In this document: in pieces, positions 47,160 through 57,806 of the stretch
Position numbering within the stretch: the first letter of the stretch is position 1
Layout of the letters: each line of letters begins with the position of its first letter
NCBI GenBank assembly: GCA_018296165.2
Contig: JACKQL020000001.1
Span: 558,001 to 622,000, forward strand
Direction: 5' to 3'
Origin: Termitomyces sp. T153
Lineage: Eukaryota > Basidiomycota > Agaricomycetes > Agaricales > Lyophyllaceae
Length of the DNA: 64,000 bases
Program-made: the position numbers and the translations under genes
The notes under the pieces: model-generated
Database searches by the model: none
The model's input: the letters and a program-made list of their open reading frames with translations, nothing else
Told to the model about the DNA's origin: nothing

Positions 47160-48136
47160 TCAAACGGCGCACCCTGCATGTCTTGCGGACCATGCGCCGT
47201 CGGCCCACACCCGCACGACTGGCGGCACATGACCCTCGGCCGAGAGCACGCGCTGGCACGTCGTGCATCGCTCGACAAAGAGCGTCGAGTAGGCACCAAG
47301 CAGTGTCTGCGCGGATCAGCCGCGGTGGCGCGCAACAAACGAGAGACGCACCACAACCGCCTGCACAGCCACGCCCGGCCGCGACTCCAGCATCCGGCCG
47401 ATCTCCTGCCCCAGCTTCCGATACACCACAAAGTCCGATTCCGAATGTGGCGACTTCTATATCAGGCAATGTCAGCCAGAGCCGCACCGCCGGGAGCTGC
47501 TTACCCTCTCGCGCGGCCCAAACGCCGCCACACTCTCGACCACCGCCCGCCCCGTCGCCCCCACCAGCCGCACGTACGCCGTCAGCACGTCCCTGCACCG
47601 GTACCGCAGCACCGTCCCCCCCGCCTCGTCCCCCCGTGTCCGTCTCCACAGATGCAGCTCAGATGAGTGTGTCCTATTGAATTCTCGGATATATTTGGAA
47701 AGACCCTCAAATTCCACCGGATGCGAGTCATCATCCGCGAACAACGTCCTCGTCCCCTCCTTCTCCTCCACGTACGGCTCCGGCGACTCTGGCGAGCGTG
47801 CACGTCTGATCACCCTCTTTGAGCCACATCCGGCTAGCAGGTTTCGGACACTCACCCCCGTTTCCGCTTCTCTCTTCGCAGATTGGGGTTCAGATCACTC
47901 CCATCTCCTCCCAGGCTATCTCGAGCCGCCCGGAGCGCCTCTTGTACATGCTCCGCGCGGATGGTGTCGGCTACTTGCCTCACCTGCTGGAACTCTGGCT
48001 GCAAGGTCTGGCCTGACAATGGAGTCATCGGTGCCTTCAGCAGCACCACAGGAATGTGACGCAATGTCTGGACTCGGCTATGCAGGTCCGAGAGCAGCTG
48101 GATCTGCGCTTCGAGCGATGCTACTTTGTCCTCCAT
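47160..48136 (-). CDS. MED27: Mediator complex subunit 27
   Basis: Four exons, 48136-47856, 47805-47505, 47456-47352 and 47306-47160; 277 residues. The N-terminal half is helical (MEDKVASLEAQIQLLSDLHS ... AEHVQEALRAARDSL) and reads into RARSPESPEPYV across the first intron. The middle carries the Med27 pattern (LRYRCRDVLTAYVRL, VVESVAAFGPRER, KSPHSESDFVVYRKL). The C-terminus is the Med27 zinc-binding end: STLFVERCTTCQRVLSAEGH then VPPVVRVWADGAW and RHAGCAV. Only splicing of the three short introns brings these pieces into one frame. Med27 sits at the Mediator tail/upper-head junction and relays activator signals to RNA polymerase II. Same strand as the MedA-like gene, 118 bp apart. Confidence 0.85.
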
Positions 48137-48207
48137 GTAGAACGAACAGTACAGAAAAAAATGTTACTTTGTCATTTGTATACATTCACGTGACTACTCC
48201 GGACCGG

Positions 48208-48901
48208 TCACGTCCACGTACCAATCCCTCCAAGCCCAGCCCATCCGCCAGACACACGTCCGATGAGAAAAAAGAGCACAATCCCACCCGTCATCGACGC
48301 ACTCGCTCTGAAGCTGAAGCTCTCTTCCATCTCTCCCAGCAGCTTTTCTACTCGCGACTCGCGCGGCGCCACAAAGTTGCTGCCCGCAACCTGGAGCAAC
48401 ATTGGCTGCTGAACAGTGCACGAGTCACATACTTACCTCCCCGCTGGCAACCCACTCAGACAGGCCCAGTGTCTCGAGCACAACATCGGCCCTCGCGTGA
48501 TCTTTGCTGCCAAGCCACAGCGCGATGTCGCCAGTATCGTCACTCTCGCTCCCTTGGCCCGCCAATATACTGGAACACGCCATGTCTGCTGCATCAGCCT
48601 GGGCTGCACGCGCAAGCCGTCGTAGGTACTGCTGCACCGACTCTGCAGGAGGCGAGGGTCCCGACGGCGGATACAGGATGAGACAGGTTGGATCAAAGCT
48701 AGATCGGGGGGATGAGTCGTCCACAAAGGATTGGATTTCGCCAATCATGAGAGCTGTGGACGCAATAGCAGCTGCAGACGCATGGTCGAGGTCGTTTGCA
48801 TCGGCAACCGGGCGAGCAAGATCGTTTCTATTGTGGACGGCAGAGAGGAGCATTGGGTGACAGATCATGTAACGCGTGACGGCGCAAAAATTGGTCTCCA
48901 T
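48208..48901 (-). CDS. Unknown protein with one C-terminal membrane segment
   Basis: Two exons, 48901-48437 and 48390-48208; 215 residues. The first two thirds are helical, Ala/Asp/Ser rich (VADANDLDHASAAAIASTAL, PAESVQQYLRRLARAAQADA). Near the C-terminus a glycine-rich hydrophobic stretch (MTGGIVLFFLIGRVSGGWAG) looks like one membrane helix, leaving only about ten residues after it, as in a tail-anchored protein. No family is recognised. The ATG at 48901 overlaps the divergent LETM1 start; in-frame ATGs about 12 and 17 codons downstream are alternatives that would leave room for a promoter. Confidence 0.6.
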
Positions 48902-50182
48902 GTTCCATGTGCCACCGTCCTGGTCGTCGGCGCGCTCAGTGACCTCTCGCCAGCTTTTTCGGTCTGCACGCTATCTTTCCACTCCCGTACCCGCTCCCAA
49001 GCCCCAGGCCACCAATATCCCCCCTGCCCCCGCCCCGCCCAAGCACAAGCACAAGGTCGACCTCAGACCCGCTCCAATCAAGCCCTCCACCGTCTCCGCC
49101 ACACACATTCCTCTCAAGCCCACTGTACCTCTCACAAAGCCATCAGCGACTGTCGAGTCCACACCCTCTTTACGTGATGTCAAAGAAACAGCCAGACGCG
49201 ACATAGCCGATGCCGAGGCCCATGGTGTACTCAAACCCCCACCAGAAGGCGCCAACTGGTTCAGGAGCACCCTCCACAAGGTCATAGAGATAGCTGTGCG
49301 TTTTCCTTCTCCCTCGAAACAAAAGCTTGTAACAGACTTGCCTCTAGAAATTTTACTACCATGGCGTCAAACTCATCTTTACCCGTCGTAAAGAGATTAA
49401 CCTCATCCGTGCACGTATCAAGGCTGGCGGTAGTCCTCTCACGCGCTCCGAGTTTAGACTCATCCATACGCAAAAGTCGGACATCAACAAGTGCGTCCCG
49501 TTGGACATCGTATCCATATTTTTCTCATGTTTCATCCTAGAGTCGTGCCATTCCTCTTCATTGCCCTGCTTCTTGAAGAGATCATACCTCTCATTGCCAT
49601 CTACGCTCCCTTCATGCTTCCATCCACCTGTATCCTGCCCTCCCAACGCGAGAGGATTGACGCTAAACGCGCGGACAAGGCGTCCGCCTTTGCGCTAGAA
49701 TATCGCCACATCTTCAACCTTCTCAAGCTGGCAGAGTCACCTGCTGGTCACATTCCGTTGACTGCTCTGAGGTCGGCTGACGCTCCAGCCGCTGTTTGCG
49801 GGTACGTCATCTCATCCATCACACATATCAGGGACAAACGCGGCCTTGTAGAGTCCTACGTATATCGACTGTTGGAATCGACGCTTTACGGACACGACGC
49901 ATCCAGAGGCATCTTCAGTTCATCGCTGAGGACGACCAGCTACTCATCCAAGATAGACGCTTAGATGACTTGTCTCCCAAGGAGCTCGAAGAGACTCTCG
50001 GTGAGCGTGGCATGTAAGCAACCTTTTACTCTCATACACGACGTCGACCTGATACCGTTGATAGTATCACTCGGGATCTGACGCCCAAAGTCATGCGATC
50101 GCGTCTCAAATGGTGGCTCGATTCTGTCGGGGACTCGACGTCCGAGACACGCCGGCTATATCTGATGGTAAATAGACTATAA
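48900..50182 (+). CDS. LETM1-domain mitochondrial inner-membrane protein
   Basis: Five exons, 48900-49295, 49348-49490, 49541-49801, 49852-50013 and 50065-50182; 359 residues. A basic Ser/Arg N-terminus (SARSVTSRQLFRSARYLSTP) acts as a mitochondrial presequence. The LETM1 region starts near residue 125: KFYYHGVKLIFTRRKEINLI, RIKAGGSPLTRSEFRLIHTQ, then the membrane helix PFLFIALLLEEIIPLIAIYA and FMLPSTCILPSQRER. The C-terminal ribosome-binding-like part follows: LRISTVGIDALRTRRIQRHL, LDDLSPKELEETLGERG, and RDLTPKVMRSRLKWWLDSV. Family members (Mdm38/Letm1) act in mitochondrial K+/H+ or Ca2+ exchange and in translation at the inner membrane. This one is short and resembles the LETM1-like branch. 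Convergent with SKI3, 62 bp apart. Confidence 0.88.
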
Positions 50183-50244
50183 AGGAGGACTACTCTATGT
50201 ATACATGCATTGGCTTATAATATCAACATAATACAAATCTCTTG

Positions 50245-53200
50245 TCATGTAGCGATATTGGCACACGACCTCACAAACGCCAGTGCCTGCCAACATCTCA
50301 CATCGGATGGGGAAAGCATCACGGCCCGTTGAATTTCACGCATCGCAGCTTCTGTATTGTCCCGCGAAAGTGCAATTGCCCGTAAGCGTAATAGCATCAA
50401 TTGATTCTCGATGCTAGCCTCCTTTGATCCAGACAACAAAGCAAGAGCAGAATCCGGCTTTCTTTCTTGGATCATCAGCGTCGCCAGCGAAGCACGGGCT
50501 TCAGACCTTGATGGTTCCACTAAGAGTGCACCTTGCATAACCGAACCCGCTTTCTTGGCGTCCTGCTGCTTCGTTCCTCATCAGCTGCTTTTCACGCACC
50601 GTGATGAAAAATGAGATCACGTACCTGACCGAGATGATACTGAGTTAGAAGATAATCAACATTGCGTCCTGGGTCTCGTTCATAACGTTGTTCTAATGGC
50701 AGCGCTAGAAGTTCTGAGAGGGCAGCATCCACCAAACTTTCATCATCCGTGAGCGCACCCATCCCCGCAAGTGTATTGATTGCCGTTAAATTCTCCGGAT
50801 CTGACCCAATGCTGTGAAATGCGGGGGAAGTCGTCAGCATACATGCAAAATCACGATAAGCGCGCCCTTCGATCACATACCATTCAAGCAGCTGCACTTT
50901 GGAACTTTCTTTGAACTCGTCATTCTGGATTGCCCACATCGTCTGCGCCAATAATACGGTGACTTGGCCCCGCAGAGTCTTGTCGTCTCTTGCACTTTCC
51001 AAAGCTGCTTCAAAATTCGCTAAAGCAACCTCAAGATCACCCTGCAAGAAGCTGGCAATGCCACATCCGAAGTGCGCCTGTACACGTAACACCTTTGTCT
51101 CCGGCTTGTCGTCTTCCGACAATAGCCCCAACGCGCTCTCAAAGGATTGCGTTGCACCCTCAAAGTCCCGCAATGCCAGGCGAATGCGTGCGAGATTCGA
51201 GTTTGCAATGGTAAATTGCCGTTCTACAATAGGGTCTTCCGAGACTTCATATGCGGCTTCCAAGATCGCTATAGTGCGCATCAATTGATTTGCCGCAGTT
51301 TCAAACTGTCCTAGGCTCTCGCAAACTAATGCATATAAATGAAGCCCTGTGGCGTCGTCCGGTCGGCGTCCGCAGTATCGTTCTAGCGTGAAGAATGCCG
51401 GAATGGGGGTTTCCCCAGACCAGTCGGCATGATGACCCAAGGAACGGTACCTGCGGAAGGACCGGAACGAATACTCCAAGTCACCCTCGGGCTCGAAACA
51501 CGATAAGATTCCGTCAAAGTTCAAGACTCAGATCAACGACTCACGACATTAGGGGTTAATCCGATGGCATGCTCGAGCAAAGCGGCGGCTTCTACATTAT
51601 GACCATTTCTTGTGGCGACCAGCGCTTGACCGATCCAAGCAACGGCATAGTCTGGATCAAGTGTTTGGGCGCGATAAAGGGCTTCATTCGCCAATTCTGT
51701 GTCGTTATAATGCAAGTATAGTAAGCCGAGGCTAGTCCATGCTGCAACATTCTACGCGCCAATAAGTGAATGTGATAGTTACGTGACTTCAAAGGTACCT
51801 TTAGATCGAATTCAATCGCTTTGATGTATGCGTGCTGGGCACTCTTCGCGTTTGAGAGAAAGTACGCATCTCCCAACCCCAACCAGTATAGGCTGTTCCC
51901 GGGGTCTTCGCGGAGAGCTTGGCTCAACAATGAAAGGACTTTCCCTTTGGCGTTCGGCAACCCGGACTTGGTGACCCATGTATGAAGCGCTATTCCAAGA
52001 TCAAACAAGGCACTCCCACCGGCTGTTGTCGACTCCGACTGGTCGAGAGATATTCTATAACTATAGGCTGCGAGTGCAACTTCAAGTGCCTTTATTCCAG
52101 TAAGTGCTGCATCTTCCGGTACCACAGCTGGCACGATAAAGCCTGATAGGTGATCATTCTCAATAGGTAAGAGGGCAACAACACTTTTCAAGGCATTGCG
52201 CACTGTCTCTTCATCTGTATATGTCGACCGTGCAGAGAGTCCAAAAATGGCGTCGCCAATAGTCTTCCACACGACGCTGCGGAAACCTGCGCTCGCTTCA
52301 ATTGTTTTCAGGCCCACCAGAATGCAGGTTGAAAATGAATGTTCTGCCCTCCCCTGGAAACCTTCAGATAGTTCTGAACGTCCTAGGTCCAGGTACGCTT
52401 GACCCAGTGATACTAGGATACCGGCATCTGTGGGCCTAGTAGCCAGAATTGACTCAAAGGTATGAATGGCATCATGATAGTTTCCCATCTTGTGCTTCAC
52501 GTCGCCAATTAGATAGGAGCAAACCCAATCATCCGGATCCAATTCTTGTGCCCTCTCCAACGCTTTGATGGCTGCGACGTGCCTTCCGGCCTTGCTGTAA
52601 GATTCACCTAGCCTAAGCCAAGACAGTGCATCTTCTGGCTCCGCCCTGAGTGCGATTTGGAAAGCTTCTATGGCAGGTGGATAATTTCGGCGATGCTAAG
52701 GTGATAGATATGAACGAGCTGTGTGACTTGAATGTCCACAACACGGACTCACAAGCTCGACGGCACCAAGAGCCTTCCATGCCCACGCATTGGTCGGTAG
52801 ATATCGTACCGTTTCGGTTACGAAAGCATTGGTTCCTCTTACACCTGCGTCCATTCCGCCTTCGCCTTCGATTGTCCGACGGGCTACAACTTCTACGAGG
52901 TCCCATTCGCGATCTTCTGCAAACCCTTCGGCTAGACGACGCGCAGCTTCGGCTTCTCTAGGATCCAGTTCAAATGCCTTTTGGAAGCACTTAGAGGCAC
53001 GATTAGGATCTAATGGGGATGCGTATTCGGCATAATAAATCCCCAGGGATGTGAAGGCAGGCGCATAGCTAGGGTTTGATTTCAAAGATAAAATGAAGTA
53101 GCGGTATCCCTCTTCTCGTTGATCGTCTGTAGACCAATACAAGATCATTAAAAGTCACAAAAGTAACAGAAGACTCGCCGTATGTACGCCAATAACATTG

Positions 53201-55313
53201 GCCAATTCGCCAGAGGCACCGAGCTGCGTCTTCGCCAGAATTGTCCATATCCTGAAGGATAGGAACTATGTTTTTGAGGATAGGCAAACCCTCATCTGCA
53301 TTGTCAATCTGACAACAACACCAAGCGTTTTCTTCCCGGGCACGTATTCCAGTGGACAAATCATCGGGTAGCAGTTCATCGACCCTCGCAAAGAGGGTAG
53401 CAGCTTCGTCCCATTTTCCAGCTTTTTCTAAAATGAAAGCACGACCCATCAAACAATGCACATTGTCTGCTGATTGTGAAAGGACGTCGTCGATAATGCG
53501 CAAGGCACGTGCATGATGCTTCGGTGGGAATAAATGCACTAGTGAGGTGGCTAAGATCACTTTGTAGCCTATTCGTACCCTTGAGGAACGATCAGCCAGT
53601 CAAGAATCAAGAAGTTATATCAACCATAAGCGTACCTAGGCAATTTACGGCCAGTGCTTCTTTCCTGTATGTTTAATAATTGTAAACCACTTTCAGCTAC
53701 CTTGACAGCATTCTCGTAATCCAGTTCAGTAACGTAGAGTTCAGAGAGGACCCGATTGGCAACACTAGAATTAGGAACTGCTGCAAATGCGTTCTGAGAT
53801 CGAAACCATGATGAAAAAGAACAGACAAGTCAAATTACTTGGCTTACCAGGATTGTGTCGAATGGATCTTCCTCATGCGACTTCGGAATTGAGACATCTT
53901 CGCCATTATTCTCGGCATCCGAATATGAGATATTCATATATAGGAAGTATCCCTTCAACAACGATGATACTGGCGACGATGGGAAAATTTCAATGAATTG
54001 CTTGACAAGCTCGTGATCGTACTCAGCTGTGGCGGCTTAACATCGGGAAAAAATCATTCAGGACCTGATACTGACCAATAGTCTCACAATCCGCACTCTC
54101 CAGATACATTGTCCAAGCCAGCTCGTCGGGAATTCGCAGGATGATGGCCCCTTTAATCAGCTCATCAACTTGCGCTAAAACCTTGGATTTCTCCTGACAA
54201 AAATCTTTTGTGTCTGGTATTGCGTATAGATGTCGTTGTGTATGGCGCAACATTTTAGCATCTGTTGAGCGACGTAGATCATCTGACGTATTGGGGTGAT
54301 TGAGTATTTCCTCGTAAAGAGGAGGGAGCTGCAGAAATGGTGAGTTGTTGGAACCTCAAACACAGAGTGAGACATACCCTCGAACGATCCCATAATTCCC
54401 TTACAACCTCATTTTTCAAAATTTCTAGACTAGGTGCTCCAAGACGCGTCCTCCGTTTTTCAATCTCTTTATTTATAGTATTTTCCTCTTCTGTCTCAAC
54501 GAGCCTGACAAGTTCTTCGATATGAGGTAGAGAATGATGGATGGCAGTTTGAGCAACTAATGTCGTGGTCAATGTAGGATTGGTCAGATCTGGAGGAGGG
54601 AGGCCGGACAATGCGACATAAACGGGAGATTGCGGAAGGAGAAGAGACATGACTTCGATAACCTACTAACATGTAAGATATAAAACGAAGAGTCAACGAT
54701 AATGCACACCTGCAACCTTGTCCCTTTTTCGTGTCGCACATCGAGAAGCTTCTGCCATGATTCTGCGCATTTGACCGCATCTCTACTAAGAATCTTACTA
54801 GTGTCAGGAGGATTGACGCAAAAATGATTGAACTCACAGTTTTCTATGAAGTTCTATCAGGTGTAAAAGACTCTCTGCATACTTCTCCCATTCCTCCCTT
54901 CGTTCGTAGTATTTTGAGAGTCCCTGGAGGTTTGAGTCGTAGGCATTGTTAATCTAGAATTTGATTGAAAGCCAACCTGCCAGGCTAGTGGGTTCTCAGG
55001 ATTTAAAGCAGTAGCACGACGATAGGCCTAAAGAGCGTAATCAGTGTTCATGAACCCGGCAGGGTAGAGTCGGAGATTACTTGCTCGCTTTCCTCATGTT
55101 CTCCAAGCTCCGAAAGAGAAAGGGCAAGAAAAACAGTGCTATAACAGATGCCAGATATAAGGTCAAGCTGAGCGTAACGAGCTATAACACGGACGCGTTG
55201 TAGTTATCTGTTTCATAGTCCAGGACTTGTGAGGCAGCATTACGGGCAGCTTCATAGTCCTTCTTGCCCAAAGCATCCCGTGCAGTCTTCAGCTTACTCT
55301 TCACGAACGACAT
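50245..55313 (-). CDS. SKI3: Ski3, TPR scaffold of the cytoplasmic Ski complex
   Basis: Ski3 (TTC37) bridges the Ski2 helicase and Ski8 and feeds mRNA to the exosome. The start MSFVKSKLKTARDALGKKDY and AARNAASQVLDYE are the usual Ski3 N-terminus. Very short exons follow, then long ones. Clear blocks include AYRRATALNPENPLAWQ (about 55030-54970), LPPPDLTNP and IEELVRLVETEEENTINKE (54600-54480), HCLMGRAFILEKAGKWDEAA (53460), FERAQELDPDDWVCSYLIGD-like TPRs (52560), LYWLGLGDAYFLSNAKSAQH (51880), and LEYSFRSFRRYRSLGHHADW (51460). The C-terminus ends DVRCWQALAFVRSCANIAT. More than ten introns are present; I did not fix every boundary, so treat the span as reliable and the exons as approximate. TPR helices run through the whole protein. 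Confidence 0.85.
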
Positions 55314-55633
55314 CTCGAGGATAAGTTTTAGGACTAACTGACCCACGACCACGACACGATCAGGCTGTATTCAAAATCGATTATCAAATCACTGGCCTAT
55401 TCAGGATGAAATCTTATCAGATATCTTTGCTTGTCACCGTGCTGCACTTAAAACAACGACACCAACATGTGACGCAAGTCTTTCTTTTGATGTAGGCGAC
55501 CGAGACATAATTCCATACCAACAAGTAACGAACAAGTGAGAACCAAATAAAACCCAATGAAAGCTTTACCGTCATAATTTAGCAATAAAGAATGGTATGA
55601 TAGGATAACCCAAAGTCCATTCGATGAATATCA
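55314..55633. other. Intergenic between SKI3 and the phosphatase gene
   Basis: Promoter side of SKI3 and 3' side of the phosphatase gene. No ORF or repeat is recognised. Confidence 0.4.
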
Positions 55634-57705
55634 TCAAAGCCCATCGAGATGGGGTCTGTTCCGCAAATACTCAACAAAATCGACAAGGAAGCGCACCTGC
55701 TCGTAGGTCTCAACTGCCTTTAAGCTTCGCCTCTGTCTAGCAACCCCAATGACCTTTTGTACGAACTGGACCGTGTCTTTTCTCAACTTCAAAGGACTCG
55801 AGCTCGATTGTGTCTCATATTGGCGAAGGGATGCTGGCAACCCACGAAGATTATTGCCAGTGTCATCAGGTGATGAAGGAGGATCGATCCATCCACAGAG
55901 ACCAAGGCGGATAAGCCAGCAACATGCAATAACCCCAGCGCGTCCAACGCCGCCACGGCAGTGTACTAGCACGGGTATTCCGTGGAGCGTATAAGTGGTG
56001 ATGATCTTGGTTAAATTTTCATCGAGAGACGCCGGTGACAATGGGGCAAGGCCTTCCGGAATGGGTATGCTAAAAGAGTATTGAATGGGTTGAGAATATC
56101 GATACTAGGATTTTACCACTCACCGAAAAACATCGATCCCGTTGTCGTTTGCTAGGTTTTCATATTCTGGCCAAGGAGCGCCCAAGAAATTCAACTCTCC
56201 ATCGTCGAGACAACTGTTCAGACATGAATCAAGTTGACAGTTTTGGAGAGAACTCTAAGTGCTCACCATATGATGCACCCAACTCGCAATTCTTTCATCC
56301 TTCTTAAATCAAGACTCAAATCTCTACATACTCCACTTCTACCCTTCACAGGCCCTTCGAGGCGAACTAGAAACGAATGATTTAGTATAGGCAGTATGGA
56401 TTCGAGCGACTTGCCTTTCTTTCCAGGACAGGAAGACAGAAAAAGGTTGCCGAGCATCAATGGGGATTCAGGTATAAGAGAAATATGCGTTGAGAGTTCA
56501 ACGGGCGTTCTGATGCACAAAATCAATCATCAGTGGCTGGAAGTAGTCACGCTGCAACTTACTGTATGATCTCAAGATCATTAGAACTCGAAACAGATCT
56601 TCGAGAGATCAAATCATTACCATTTGATGGTGGAGGATTAGATAGAGCTAACGATAATGATAGAGATATTGACGATGCGCTAGAATACTTCATTGTCTCA
56701 AGCTTTTGCGATGGGATGATGTCGGCAGACGCAGAGCGTCGAGAAAGGAGAGAAGGAAGGTGCTTTTTTCCCTCAACTACGCCTTCCAGAGATACAGATG
56801 AGTATTTGCCATTGATGGCTGCCTGAAGGGCATCTGTCACTCTCGAGCGTGTTCGGAAATGTTGTATATCTATCCGCGATTTAACCGGCGGAGTCGCAGT
56901 TGGGCGCGAGTCAGGATGTCCAGTTTGGTGGTGGCTGGACAGCGGAGAAAGTAGACGGTCTAGTGTGAATGAATATGGCACTTCGAATATAGTCGGAGTT
57001 GCAGAAGCAAAGAGCAAGTGGGAAGATATCATGGGGAGGAGTTCTTGCGGGACCATATAAGAAATACTACGGAAAGTTGTGTTTGTGTTTTTCCCGAAGA
57101 GCGAACACAGGCGCTTACTTGATTGGATGAGTTGAAGACGTCTTAACTGGATGACTGGAAGGTCCAGCGTCCTGAGGATTGGGTAGCCTTGGGACTTTGT
57201 CCATGGGTTCAGATATGGCAGCTTGAATTTCCTGCTGAAGATGGGAGTGTTGAGGTTGTGCGCCACGCGAGCCGAGGATGACGGGCAAGGCAGGGGGCTT
57301 GTCAGATAGCCACCAGGTCTTTTCTTGCGCACATTCTTGCTGACGCTGTTGGAGTTGGAGGAAATAGTCCGGGAGGTGGATAGAGAGGGGGATGTAGGTA
57401 ATGGGACATCCTGGTGGGTTCAGAACGGGCATGAATTGCAGCAGAAGGACGAGTGTACCTTTGGGACCGAATTTGAGACGATTGTACTCGCTGGTGTGAT
57501 GCTGTGAGGCGAGGGGTGCGAGCTGTGGACGATGAGCGAGGTCGTACGAGAAGTGGACAAGGGCGGACCTCGTTGACCGACGGCGACGGTGTCGTACGGG
57601 AGACGGTGACGACAGTGCCCATGGATTGTGCGCTGTGGCCGCCGCGGCGCCTGTCGTAATTTGATGATTAGCACGTGACCTTGACCATTGGAATAGAGTG
57701 ATCAT
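55634..57705 (-). CDS. Dual-specificity (tyrosine-type) protein phosphatase with long N-terminal region
   Basis: Six exons, 57705-57119, 57066-56563, 56509-56415, 56366-56267, 56213-56124 and 56069-55634; 603 residues. The catalytic domain is C-terminal: MLGNLFLSSCPGKK then VRLEGPVKGRSGVCRDL, DDGELNFLGAPWPEYENLAN, and the signature VLVHCRGGVGRAGVIACCWL (H-C-x5-R, Cys nucleophile). It resembles the CDKN3-like (KAP-type) branch of fungal DSPs. The first ~370 residues are low-complexity (His/Pro/Ser rich) with Gln-rich LQLQQRQQECAQE. The intron after CPGKK (56367-56414) begins gcaagt and ends ctag, a GC-AG intron. The N-terminal exon could be a separate gene, but the frame joins cleanly. It shares a 101 bp region with the chitin synthase gene. 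Confidence 0.82.
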
Positions 57706-57806
57706 TCGTTGGCGCAACTTCTTCTTCTCCGTCCCCCACAGCAGGTCTGCCTCTCCTTCCAGTCCGCTGAAGCCGTGGGCGCCAGCGTCTTCCTGTCTTT
57801 TACACA
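57706..57806. promoter_or_regulatory. Probable bidirectional promoter, phosphatase / chitin synthase
   Basis: Only 101 bp separate the two divergent start codons (57705 minus, 57807 plus). Both 5' UTRs and promoters must lie here or extend into the opposite gene. The segment is pyrimidine-rich on the plus strand (cttcttcttctcc, ctctccttcc), as in fungal core promoters. No TATA box is seen. Confidence 0.5.

Noticed and set aside
47071..47649. 192-codon minus-strand ORF in the MED27 locus
   Set aside because: It is an out-of-frame shadow; only the spliced frame yields Med27 motifs.
49802..49831. 30-bp intron in the LETM1 gene ending atatcag
   Set aside because: The 50-bp intron ending cttgtag gives the conserved LRISTVGIDALR text; the shorter one does not.
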